Source: Planococcus salinarum | GTDB taxonomy: Bacteria > Bacillota > Bacilli > Bacillales_A > Planococcaceae | Assembly: GCF_007004625.1 (NCBI RefSeq) | Contig: NZ_VIFV01000008.1 | Location: 1-64,000 of the forward strand | DNA length: 64,000 nt | Reading direction: 5' to 3' | Part shown: positions 7,151 to 15,472 of the stretch, piece by piece | How the letters are laid out: every line of letters begins with the position of its first letter | How positions within the stretch are numbered: position 1 is the first letter of the stretch | The notes under the pieces: generated by a model | Told to the model about the DNA's origin: nothing | Database searches by the model: none | What the model saw: the letters and a program-made list of their open reading frames with translations, nothing else | Translations under genes and position numbers: made by a program

Positions 7151-9832
7151 CTATACCTGATCGACCTCAGCTTCAACTTCAACCTTTTCCAGCAATCCAC
7201 ACACCCGCTCATAAATGCGGCGGCAGTTGTCCTGGTCCTGGTACTTGATGATGCCCGAGATATCGATATCGAAATTCGCGAACTCGTGGTTGATGCGGTC
7301 TTCGATAATGCTCACCAGTTCCTCCTCGTGCGTCGCAATCCCGCCGATGAACGTCTCATCAATCGGCCGCAGGATGCCGCGTCGGAAAAAGCGCTCCACA
7401 TCGAAATGGTAATAGACCACCGGCTTATCGAGCAGCGTAAAATCGAAGCTCACACTGCTGTAATCCGTAATCAGCAGAGCGTGGCGGATCAGCAATTGCT
7501 GCACGGTCGCCGAGCCGAGCGGGATAAACTTGATGCGCTCGTGGCTTTCCCGGACGTCCTTCTGGAAATAGTTCTGCGCCCGGTAATGCGGATAGAAATA
7601 CAAATTGATCCGGTGCTCGTCCAGCAGGCTGACCAGTTTCTCGTTCTGGATCAGGTTTGTATACGCCAGATAATACTCACTCGCCAAAAACTGCTCGTCC
7701 GTATTGATCCAGTCGCGCCACGTCGGCATCAGCAGGATGTCCCGCGGTGGCTCGGTCTGTACGAGGCGGTCGAAACGCGCCAGCCCCGTAACGGCCACTT
7801 CCTCGTCGGAATAGCCCATCTCGTCCATGACGACGTCCTGTTTTTCGGGCTCGGAACTGACGATGAACAAATCGAACGGCAGCTCGTAATTGCGCTTGTG
7901 ATACTCGACATTCTTACGGCCGAGGACGCCGTGCTGCAGGAAGATCTTTTTCGTGTTCTCGTAGCCGAAAAAGCCGCGCGCCGGTTTATACGGCAGGATG
8001 TTTTCGAAATCGTGTGTGCACAGCAGCACGCCCGCGCGGAACGCCACTTCGAAATGTTCAGGTGAACCGAACACCAGCACGTTCGGCACGTCCCGGATCG
8101 GTTCGTAATCGAGGCTGTCTTCTTCAATGACGTAATACGCTTCGACATCCGTATGGTTCGTCAGCCACTGGAACAGCACGATGCCGTTGTCCTGCGCGGT
8201 GTTGCTTCGTTCGCCGACCAGCCAGACGTTCGGGTCTTTGGCCGCCACATCGTCCGGCACACGGATAGCCGCCGGTATGGTGAACGTCTCGATCTTCAGA
8301 TTATCGAAAGGCGTCGTCGTAATCATGAAATGATGCTCGTTCTGCTCTTCATCCCGCAATACTTTGTAGCTGTAGAAATTGTCTTTCCGGTAATCGGCTT
8401 TCCGGTACTTGATTTTTTCCTTGCGGATCACGTCACCGTCTGCATTCTCGATTACTACAAAAAAGTCGAAGATCGTCTTTTCTTTGCTCTTCAGGCCGAT
8501 CAGGTCCCAGTCCTCCAGGTCGATCGTGAAATTGCCCTGGATCGGCACCTGGTGTGATTCCAGCGACAGCCGGTCTTCCAGCAGCAGGTAGGACGTCGCT
8601 TCGACAAATTCGTCCGTCGATCCGATCATGCCGTCTAGCCGGAAGCCATCGATGTCATTGACTGCGCGGCGCAGCTTCGGTTGCGACAGCTTCACCCCGA
8701 GCGATTTGTCTTTCCGCTTATAGAAACGCAGCTTCACATACTGCGAATCGGCGATCACCTTGAAGCGCACAGTGGTCTGGGCCAGCTGCTGGGCATCGAG
8801 CAGGAATTGTGAAACTTTCGGTTCCGTACTCTGCTGGATGAGGAAGAAGCGCTTGGCGAATAGAGTTGAGTACAGATCCGCCAACGGGACTTCCGTATGG
8901 AGCGAGCCCTCAACCTTTTGGAGTGGGTACGTCTGGTTCCGGCCGCTTTTCGGGTCATCCAGGTACAGGGCATATTCCGCTTGGGGCGAAAGCTCCTGGG
9001 CCGGCAGGGTCACCGAAATACGGAAGAAGCGGTCTTCGACATTCTCGATGGTCAGTTGGTCCGGCCGCACAGCGTTCGAGTGAACCTCCAGGTAGAACGC
9101 TTTGCCCCGTCGAATCGGCCAAATCCGGTTCCGGAGCGACGTGAACGAATTGACGTTCTGGGTCTCTGCACGCAGGGGATGCAGCACTTCGTCCATCTCG
9201 ACAAACAGGCGCCAGATGCCCATCGTCAGCTCGGAAAAGTCTTCGATGGCTAACATGCCAGACGTTGCATCATATGTTGCAGCCAGGATTTTGAACTGTC
9301 GGTTTTTGAACGCGTACAGCTTCACTTCCGCGCCGCTTTCGAAGGAGGTGTCGTGCCAGTTGAGCCGCAATGTATTGTAAGCCGAATCCGCAACGGTGAT
9401 CGGCACATCCCGGCCGGTAAACCGGAACTCGGAAAACCGGCTGCTGATCGTCAGGGTCTTCTTGACCCGCGTCGTCAGGTAGCGTTCATTCACCATGACG
9501 CTTTCATTGAAGTCTCCGTCTTTATAGGACGAATGCTCCGTCAGCCAGACAGCCTGGTTGTTGATGTAAACCTTGACCTTCGCGCCAGTCTCGATTTGAT
9601 CCAGGTAGGCCAACGGAACGAAAATCTTCAATTTGGTGCGTTTTGTCAGTTCCGCATCAACGGGCAGCTGGTCCTCGTTGTTCAGAAACTCCGCCCGGAC
9701 CTTCCGAATCAGCAGGAATTTACTCAACTTGAATTCAAACACCAGATGCTCATCCGTCAAATAGTGTTTTTCCACCTCCACTTTCTTTATCAAATAATTC
9801 CTTACCCGCTTCAACGTTCTGGATCCTATCAT
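7151..9832 (-). CDS. CDP-glycerol glycerophosphotransferase (TagF-like teichoic acid polymerase)
   Basis: An 893-residue protein. The C-terminal ~390 residues match the CDP-glycerol:poly(glycerophosphate) glycerophosphotransferase family, with WLVGERSNTAQDNG, FLQHGVLGRKN, LLMPTWRDW and HALLITDYSSVSFDF. These contain the family His-Gly and DYSS catalytic/binding segments. The N-terminal ~480 residues form a beta-rich region common in large members. It would add glycerol-phosphate units to wall teichoic acid at the inner membrane face. The ATG at 9832 has GGGGAGAG 5 bp upstream. It stands alone, without tagA/B/D nearby, so the rest of the pathway must lie elsewhere. Confidence 0.88.
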   Translation of the reverse strand: MIGSRTLKRVRNYLIKKVEVEKHYLTDEHLVFEFKLSKFLLIRKVRAEFLNNEDQLPVDAELTKRTKLKIFVPLAYLDQIETGAKVKVYINNQAVWLTEHSSYKDGDFNESVMVNERYLTTRVKKTLTISSRFSEFRFTGRDVPITVADSAYNTLRLNWHDTSFESGAEVKLYAFKNRQFKILAATYDATSGMLAIEDFSELTMGIWRLFVEMDEVLHPLRAETQNVNSFTSLRNRIWPIRRGKAFYLEVHSNAVRPDQLTIENVEDRFFRISVTLPAQELSPQAEYALYLDDPKSGRNQTYPLQKVEGSLHTEVPLADLYSTLFAKRFFLIQQSTEPKVSQFLLDAQQLAQTTVRFKVIADSQYVKLRFYKRKDKSLGVKLSQPKLRRAVNDIDGFRLDGMIGSTDEFVEATSYLLLEDRLSLESHQVPIQGNFTIDLEDWDLIGLKSKEKTIFDFFVVIENADGDVIRKEKIKYRKADYRKDNFYSYKVLRDEEQNEHHFMITTTPFDNLKIETFTIPAAIRVPDDVAAKDPNVWLVGERSNTAQDNGIVLFQWLTNHTDVEAYYVIEEDSLDYEPIRDVPNVLVFGSPEHFEVAFRAGVLLCTHDFENILPYKPARGFFGYENTKKIFLQHGVLGRKNVEYHKRNYELPFDLFIVSSEPEKQDVVMDEMGYSDEEVAVTGLARFDRLVQTEPPRDILLMPTWRDWINTDEQFLASEYYLAYTNLIQNEKLVSLLDEHRINLYFYPHYRAQNYFQKDVRESHERIKFIPLGSATVQQLLIRHALLITDYSSVSFDFTLLDKPVVYYHFDVERFFRRGILRPIDETFIGGIATHEEELVSIIEDRINHEFANFDIDISGIIKYQDQDNCRRIYERVCGLLEKVEVEAEVDQV

Positions 9833-10122
9833 CAGTCTCTCTCCCCATAAACAAATTTCAGCATAAAATCAAATACGTATACCTCACTATAAACCAAAAG
9901 CAGCAGAATCGAAAAGATTTCCAATAGACAAAAATGAAAAAACCCCCGTATTATCAGGCAACCCAAATACTTACAGACAAGTTGATGTCAATAAACGAAT
10001 AAAAAAGCAAAAAAATATCGTATAATGTGCTAAAAAGACTAGTAAAATAGACTGTAAGCAGTTATACTTAACTACAGATGAAATAAAAGGACCAAACTCA
10101 CATAATATAACCAGAAAGTGGG

Positions 10123-10347
10123 ATGAGAAATATGCACCCTTACCAGGAATACATAGAGAAACTGGAAGCCAAATACAACAAAAGCGTCGAAGAAGTGATC
10201 CGCGATTTTTACATCGACCAGGATGAAGGACCATCTGTCACAGCCAGAGAACTGGGCATCCCGCGCAAGGCGGTACTGCATTTTATCTACGAATATAACC
10301 TGCGTCCGATCAAGCACCAAAATATAAAAAAAAAAGAAGTAGCCTAG
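10123..10347 (+). CDS. Small helix-turn-helix-like orphan protein
   Basis: A 74-residue charged protein, not recognised as a named family. The middle (SVEEVIRDFYIDQDEGPSVT followed by ARELGIPRKAVLHFIYEYN) reads like a small helix-turn-helix, which suggests DNA binding; this is inference. The start may be the ATG at 10123 or at 10132, because the GTGGGATGAG stretch could be a ribosome site for the second. A TATAAT box is at 10021-10026. The tail is lysine-rich (IKKKEVA). A weak hairpin and T run (about 10407-10427) follows. Confidence 0.55.
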   Translation: MRNMHPYQEYIEKLEAKYNKSVEEVIRDFYIDQDEGPSVTARELGIPRKAVLHFIYEYNLRPIKHQNIKKKEVA

Positions 10348-11580
10348 AGCGGTAAGTTTTCTGCTGTGCTGCAAATATCACGCCAACTGCTCCCAAACGT
10401 CATGCAAGATGACCGGTGGGGCGGTTTTTTTTGTCTCCCAGATGAGGCAAGGGGAGAAGGGCGCGCTGTTGATGCGGAAAGTTGGGGGGAAGATACACCC
10501 CGGCGCAAGACACAAATGTCCCTCAATTTGTGGCTTGCGCGTTACCGTCCCTGTGTCGGACTCAAATGTTCCTCAATTTGTGACCGACACAGGGACGTGT
10601 TCCCGACGCTCGTATCTAAAATAGGCGTAAAAAACGAACAACACCGCACTTGAACTGCGTCACTTGAACTAATCACTAGGCAGGGGGAAGAGCCAAAACC
10701 AACACCACCGAATAACCTCTTTACTCAATCCCCTTCCGCTAAGGACAAACCTGTCGCTGTGTCCCTGTGTAATCCACAATTTGGAAAACAATTGAGTCTT
10801 ACACAGGGACGAAACAGTCAGAGCCACAATTTGAGGGGCAATTGTGTCTCTGCCAATATCCAAAAAACCAGATCATCCCCAAAAAAGGGGGGGAGGAGAG
10901 GCTCACCGGTGCAAGACACAAATGTCCCTCTAAGAGAGTATGGGTTAAGACCATGCTCCTGCATCGCTGCGCTGCTTCGTCGCAAAGAATTTGCCGAATT
11001 TCTTTCGGCAAATTCTTCGTTACCGACCCTGTGTCGGACTCAAGTAAGAGAGTCGTCTGCAAATTTGCTCCTGCGAGCTACGCTCTACGTCGCAGAAAAT
11101 CTCCTGTACTGCTTTCTCAGTACAGGAGATTTTTGTGTCCGACACAGGGACGTGTTCCCGACGCTCGTATCTAAAATAGACGTAAAAAAAAGAACAACAC
11201 CGCACTTGAACTGCGTCACTTGAACTAATCACTCAGTAGGGGGAAAACAAAACCAAAACCACCGACTAACACCTTTACTCAACCCCCTTCCGCTAAGGAC
11301 AAACCTGTCGCTGCGTCCCTGTGTAAGCCACAATTTGGAAAACAATTGAGTCTTACACAGGGACGACAGAGGCAGAGCCACAATTTGAGGGGCAATTGTG
11401 TCTCTGCCAATATCCAAAAAACCAGATCATCCCCAAAAAAGGGGGGAGGAGAGGCTCACCGGTGCAAGACACAAATGCCCTTCAATTTGTGGCTTGCACG
11501 TTGCCGACCCTGTGTCGGACTCAAATGTTCCTCAATTTGTGTCCGACACAGGGTCGTGTTCCCAATCCCCCTACCTAAAA
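10348..11580. repeat. Duplicated stem-loop array without genes
   Basis: About 1.1 kb of structured non-coding DNA. A unit of about 340 bp at 10584-10925 is repeated as a direct copy at 11139-11478 (offset about 554 bp, few differences). Each unit holds several hairpins: GTCCCTGTGTAA with TTACACAGGGAC, CAGAG-CACAATT with AATTGTG-CTCTG, GCAAG-CACAAAT with AATTTGTG-CTTGC, and CCTGTGTCGG with CCGACACAGG. Most loops keep the core CACAAATN(5-8)AATTTGTG. Between the units lie hairpins AATTTGCCGAA/TTCGGCAAATT and AAATCTCCTGTACT/AGTACAGGAGATTT and an inverted piece of family C. Open frames here are all shadows with stem-loop sequence in them. Confidence 0.8.
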
Positions 11581-11583
11581 CAA

Positions 11584-11627
11584 TCCAAAAAAAAGAGTGC
11601 TGCAGGACTTGAACTGCAACACTCTCC
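11584..11627 (-). terminator. Terminator of the LCP gene
   Basis: On the minus strand AGAGTGTTGCAG pairs with CTGCAGCACTCT (one mismatched pair) and is followed by a run of eight T. It lies directly after the LCP stop codon. Confidence 0.85.
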
Positions 11628-11630
11628 CTT

Positions 11631-12548
11631 CTACATATCCAAATGCGCTTTCAAAGTCGTCTGAATCTCGTTCAGCTCGTTCTCATCCATCATGTAATAC
11701 CAGACGCCATCAATCGTTTCCCCGTAGCCGTCTTCCACAATAATCTGGTCAACCTGGCCCACTGCAGCGCTGTAATTCTTCTGGACATCCCGCATTTCGC
11801 TGAACTCCATATTCGTCCGCACATTGTCGCCAAGCGCGTTGAAAATATCCTTGTAATTCAGCAGGCTGTTCACTGATGCGCCTTCACGCATAATGCCCTG
11901 GATCACCTGCTTCTGGCGGTCCTGGCGTCCAAAGTCGCCGCGCGGGTCCTCTTTGCGCATGCGCACATAGCCAAGCGCTTCGTTGCCGTCCAAATGGATT
12001 TCGCCTGCCGAATACCCGTCAAAAGCCATCGGGCTGTTCACCGTGACGCCGTCAACGGCATCCACAATATCCTTGAAGCCTTCCATATTCACCTGCACCA
12101 CATAATCGATCGGAATATCGAGCAGGTTTTCAACCGTTGCCATCGACATCTCGATGCCGCCGAATGCATAGGCGTGGTTAATCTTATCCATAATTCCTTT
12201 ACCAATGATTTCCGTGTACGTATCCCGCGGAATCGACACCATCTTCGTAGTCTCTTCCTGAGGATTCACCGTCAGCACGACCATCGTATCCGAACGGCCA
12301 CGATCTCCTTCACGTTCGTCGACACCCAACAGCAAAACAGAAAACGGATCTTTATCTGCCAGCTTTACTTCGTCGACGCGCATATCCGAAACCGGCCGGT
12401 CGATCGGTTCATGGATTTCATCCATGGTGGTGGAAAAGCTGTTGTAGACGCTGAACAGGTAAATTCCGACACCGATGGCAATCAATCCGAGAATTCCGAC
12501 GATCCACGGCCATTTTTTCTTCTTCGCCTTCTGGCGGCTTCTTTGCAT
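11631..12548 (-). CDS. LytR-CpsA-Psr (LCP) family polymer ligase
   Basis: A 305-residue protein with a short basic cytoplasmic N-terminus, one membrane helix (about residues 14-34) and an extracellular LCP domain. Visible family motifs are LLLGVDEREGDRGRSDTMV, SIPRDTY, KINHAYAFGG and the Arg-rich GDFGRQDRQKQVI. LCP enzymes move undecaprenyl-phosphate-linked glycopolymers (teichoic acid or capsule) onto peptidoglycan. Its place at the edge of the polysaccharide locus suggests that the polymer made downstream is one substrate. It sits about 13 bp downstream of the SGNH-like gene on the same strand, so the two are probably co-transcribed. Confidence 0.9.
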   Translation of the reverse strand: MQRSRQKAKKKKWPWIVGILGLIAIGVGIYLFSVYNSFSTTMDEIHEPIDRPVSDMRVDEVKLADKDPFSVLLLGVDEREGDRGRSDTMVVLTVNPQEETTKMVSIPRDTYTEIIGKGIMDKINHAYAFGGIEMSMATVENLLDIPIDYVVQVNMEGFKDIVDAVDGVTVNSPMAFDGYSAGEIHLDGNEALGYVRMRKEDPRGDFGRQDRQKQVIQGIMREGASVNSLLNYKDIFNALGDNVRTNMEFSEMRDVQKNYSAAVGQVDQIIVEDGYGETIDGVWYYMMDENELNEIQTTLKAHLDM

Positions 12549-12561
12549 GTTGGTTCCTCCG

Positions 12562-13353
12562 TTAGCTGCCGGTGAAATAAGCGATCAGTGCATTCGCCCA
12601 CGTTTCGGCACCTCTGTTATTGGGGTTGCTGTCTTCTGTCAAATAATCCTTGAGAGTCAAATCTTCCGTGGACGGCCATTTCTGCCAATGGTCAATATAG
12701 GCATACCCCTGAAATGCTGCAAATTCCTCGAGCGCCAGTACCTGTGTCCGGTAGAACTGCGCGCCGTAAATCGGCTGCGGCGGATGCAGGACCAGCACGG
12801 CATCGCTTTCGGCACTCAAAACTTCACCGAATACATTTTGGATATGAAGGTGTTCTGTCTCGATTTCAACTCGTCCGTTGTTCTTCAGCGTGAAAGGTTC
12901 CAGCAATACAACGTCGTAGCCGGCGGAAAGTTGCGGTCCGCTCATCAGGAATTCCTCAGAGGTGCCATCAAAACTCAGCCGTTCCGTTTCGACAAATCCG
13001 CTGTAGGAGCTGTCCAGCGCGTCGGCCAGCAGTTCACCGTAACCCGGCTGTCCGTCGTCCATCGCCTGGGAGCCGACAATCAGCAATTCGACCCTTTCAT
13101 CCTGTTCTTTCCTATTATAAAACAATTCCTGCACCTGTTCATCCATTTCGGCCGTCAGCCGTTCCAGGTCGATGTCTTCCGGTTCATCTGGCGCAGCCGC
13201 TGTTTCCTGTTCGGTTTCTTCTGCCGGAGCAGCGGCGGTTGCAGGTTCGGCAGGCAAACCTGCCGTGGCAAGTTTCTCTTTCCAGGAGGTGTAGCTGAAG
13301 AAGAGGATGACGCCGCATAATATAATACTTGTTGCGATACTTAGTTTTTTCAA
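12562..13353 (-). CDS. Anchored SGNH/GDSL-hydrolase-like protein
   Basis: 264 residues from TTG at 13353, with GAAGGAG about 11 bp upstream. The frame is open to 13395 but lacks a start with a ribosome site there. An N-terminal membrane segment (LSIATSIILCGVILFFSY) is followed by an Ala/Glu/Pro-rich linker and a domain with SGNH features. These are block I LLIVGSQAMDD in place of GDS, ALVLHPPQPIYG-like block III (here AVLVLHPPQPIYG) and a block V-like SNPNNRGAETWANAL. The normal Ser and His are not obvious, so activity may be lost or altered. Likely a cell-surface esterase-like protein acting with the LCP ligase; this is a moderate call. Confidence 0.6.
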   Translation of the reverse strand: MKKLSIATSIILCGVILFFSYTSWKEKLATAGLPAEPATAAAPAEETEQETAAAPDEPEDIDLERLTAEMDEQVQELFYNRKEQDERVELLIVGSQAMDDGQPGYGELLADALDSSYSGFVETERLSFDGTSEEFLMSGPQLSAGYDVVLLEPFTLKNNGRVEIETEHLHIQNVFGEVLSAESDAVLVLHPPQPIYGAQFYRTQVLALEEFAAFQGYAYIDHWQKWPSTEDLTLKDYLTEDSNPNNRGAETWANALIAYFTGS

Positions 13354-13446
13354 AACAATAATGGCTCCTTCCCAAGTGACAGTATATATAAACATAAGAT
13401 AGCATAAATCAGCCTATTAGCCTAGGAATCTTTTATATATTTGAAG

Positions 13447-13474
13447 TTAACATAGTCGCAGATTATGCTATACT
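13447..13474 (+). promoter_or_regulatory. Candidate promoter of the polysaccharide operon
   Basis: TTAACA at 13447-13452, a 16 bp spacer and TATACT at 13469-13474 form a plausible sigma-A promoter 45 bp before the ATG of the chain-length gene. Confidence 0.55.
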
Positions 13475-13518
13475 AACATAAGTTGTTTAAAAAAGACCCT
13501 AAAGGAGCTACCACTTTA

Positions 13519-14247
13519 ATGGAAGAAACTATCAGTTTACAGGATCTCTTCAGGACGATCCGCAAGCGTATTGGCCTTATCGCCTTACTGACAATCCTGG
13601 CAATCACGATCGCCGGTGTCATCTCATTCTTAGTGCTGACGCCTGTCTACCAGTCGTCGACAGAGATTCTCGTCAACCAGAGCCCGACAGAAGCGGGGCA
13701 ATTAACGAATCAGAACATCCAAACCGATTTGCAATTGATCAATACATATTCCGGTATCATCAAAAGTCCGGCTATTTTGGATGAGGTTTCTGCAGAGATT
13801 GGTGAAGGACTTTCCACAGGTCAACTTATTGGTAAAATTACAGTAAGCAATGCTAATCAATCTCAAATAGTTAACATAACCGTTCAAGATCCTAATCCTG
13901 CCTTAGCAGTAGAAATCGCAAATACAACTGCAACTGTATTTGAAGAGAAGATCCAAACGCTTATGAATGTTGATAACGTTTCAATTTTATCTTTAGCTGT
14001 ACTATCAGAAAATCCGGCACCGGTCGCACCGAACCCGATGCTCAATATGGCTATCGCGGCAGTTGTCGGCCTGATGCTCGGCGTTGGCATTGCGTTCCTG
14101 TTGGAATACCTCGATACATCGATGAAAAATCAACAGGACATCGAAGACATTCTGGGACTGCCGTTGCTCGGCATCGTTTCCCCGATTGTGGAAAAAGCGG
14201 AACTTGGACCGGACAGCAAAGCAGCATCAAGAAGAAGGGCGGGGTAA
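13519..14247 (+). CDS. Wzz-domain chain-length regulator / tyrosine-kinase modulator
   Basis: A 242-residue protein of the Wzz/CapA family with two membrane helices (about 20-43 and 175-197) flanking an extracellular domain. The Pro-rich ENPAPVAPNPMLNMAIA motif precedes the second helix. In Gram-positives this protein partners the BY-kinase that follows and helps set polymer length. The ATG at 13519 (AAAGGAG 11 bp upstream) starts MEETISLQDLFRTIRKR, the normal N-terminus; an upstream TTG at 13483 has no ribosome site. The middle (about 13740-14010) is visibly AT-richer than both ends of the same gene. Confidence 0.9.
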   Translation: MEETISLQDLFRTIRKRIGLIALLTILAITIAGVISFLVLTPVYQSSTEILVNQSPTEAGQLTNQNIQTDLQLINTYSGIIKSPAILDEVSAEIGEGLSTGQLIGKITVSNANQSQIVNITVQDPNPALAVEIANTTATVFEEKIQTLMNVDNVSILSLAVLSENPAPVAPNPMLNMAIAAVVGLMLGVGIAFLLEYLDTSMKNQQDIEDILGLPLLGIVSPIVEKAELGPDSKAASRRRAG

Positions 14248-14250
14248 AGA

Positions 14251-14952
14251 ATGGCCAGAAAGAAAAAAGTTCTCCAACAGACAGCACGCAAGCTCATCGC
14301 CTATACGACACCCCGTTCCTTTGTCGCGGAACAATTCCGCACGCTGCGGACGAACATCACGTTTTCTTCACCGGACGCGGACATCCGCACGATGGTCGTT
14401 ACGTCTGCCGCACCATCCGAAGGGAAGTCGACAACGTCGGCAAACCTGGCGGTGGTTTTCGCTCAGGAAGGCAAGCGTGTTTTGCTGGTAGACGGCGATA
14501 TGCGCAAACCGACGACCCATTACACGTTCCACACCGGCAATACGACCGGTCTTTCAAGTGTCCTGACACGGCAGACCACAGCGGAAGAAGCGATCCACTC
14601 GACAGCGGTAGAAAACCTTGACCTCCTGACGTGTGGACCGATTCCGCCTAATCCGGCCGAATTGCTGTCTTCCAAATCGATGGACACTTTGATCCGCCAG
14701 TTGACCGGCATGTACGACCTGGTGATTTTTGATGCACCGCCTATCCTATCGGTCACGGACGGGCAGATCCTGTCGAACAAATGCGAAGGCACCATCCTCG
14801 TCATCAACTCCGGACACACGGAGAAGGAAATGGCGCTGAAAGCGAAAGAAGCGATTGAATCATCAAACAGCCGGATCATCGGCGCGGTTTTGAACAACTT
14901 CGTCCTGCCAAAAGACAGCAGTTACTACCAATATTACGGCGCCACGGAGTAA
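14251..14952 (+). CDS. CpsD/CapB-family tyrosine-protein kinase (BY-kinase)
   Basis: A 233-residue cytoplasmic kinase with Walker A SAAPSEGKSTTSAN, Walker A' VLLVDGDMRKPT and Walker B LVIFDAPPIL, and a C-terminal tyrosine cluster (SSYYQYYGATE) for autophosphorylation. It begins 3 bp after the modulator gene, the usual split CapA/CapB arrangement. It would control polymer assembly through cycles of phosphorylation, with the PHP phosphatase at 15473 as its opponent. A hairpin terminator follows immediately. Confidence 0.93.
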   Translation: MARKKKVLQQTARKLIAYTTPRSFVAEQFRTLRTNITFSSPDADIRTMVVTSAAPSEGKSTTSANLAVVFAQEGKRVLLVDGDMRKPTTHYTFHTGNTTGLSSVLTRQTTAEEAIHSTAVENLDLLTCGPIPPNPAELLSSKSMDTLIRQLTGMYDLVIFDAPPILSVTDGQILSNKCEGTILVINSGHTEKEMALKAKEAIESSNSRIIGAVLNNFVLPKDSSYYQYYGATE

Positions 14953-14982
14953 AAAGAGGCCACTCTTTTTACTTTTTCTTTT
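14949..14982 (+). terminator. Terminator after the BY-kinase gene
   Basis: GTAAAAAGAG pairs with CTCTTTTTAC over a 4-base loop, followed by TTTTTCTTTT. It overlaps the kinase stop codon. Confidence 0.75.
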
Positions 14983-15044
14983 GTGAAGAATAGGGAATAG
15001 TTGGAAAATATTTTTAAGAATATTCTATATGTAATACTCTTATA

Positions 15045-15130
15045 TACCGCTTCGGCGCTTAGGACAAGGCTCCCGCAATAAGCCGAGAAAACCACTCGTC
15101 TTATTGCTTCGCCCAGTCCATAGGCGCGCC
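15045..15130. repeat. Dispersed repeat family D, copy 2
   Basis: Shorter copy of the element at 194-336, with the same left end (TACCGCTTCGGCGCTTAGGA), the GCAATAAG/CTTATTGC hairpin and an end CAGTCCATAGGCGCGCC. It lies inside the polysaccharide locus between kinase and phosphatase. Confidence 0.7.
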
Positions 15131-15152
15131 GGCGCTAAGAGAAGTCTCTGGA

Positions 15153-15390
15153 GATATGGAGCAAAACAGCGAAGAGTTGACTGAAGCTTGCGAGGGCAAC
15201 TCTTTGCGACGAAGCTAGCGCAGCGATGCAGGAGCACGGGTTTTGTTGACTGAAGCTTGCGAGGGCAACTCTTTGCGACGAAGCTAGCGCAGCGATGCAG
15301 GAGCACGGGTTTTGTTGACTGAAGCTTGCGAGGGCAAATCTTTGCGACGAAGCATGAAGCGATGCAGGAGCACATGTTTTGCGGAATATC
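15153..15390. repeat. MITE-like repeat family C, copy 3, with internal triplication
   Basis: Left end GATATGGAGCAAAACAGC and right end TGTTTTGCGGAATATC. Inside, a unit of about 71-72 bp (GTTGACTGAAGCTTGCGAGG ... GCGATGCAGGAGCAC...TTTT) occurs three times in tandem at about 15175-15380, the third slightly diverged. Confidence 0.75.
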
Positions 15391-15472
15391 GGTTATTACA
15401 TAGAAGAAACTCAATATAGAAGAAAATAAATTCAGAAACGAAACTTTACGGTCGAATAAGGAGGAACACCAA

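Noticed and set aside
7286-8065. 259-residue plus-strand frame
   Set aside because: Antisense to the TagF-like gene; the composition is that of a shadow.
10348-11580. Possible CRISPR array
   Set aside because: Repeats are long, few and palindromic, with no regular 25-40 bp repeat and spacer spacing, and no cas genes are present.
10366-11612. Overlapping short frames of 60-154 residues on both strands
   Set aside because: They are made of the duplicated stem-loop DNA and repeat the same words in both strands; none has a ribosome site or a protein-like pattern.
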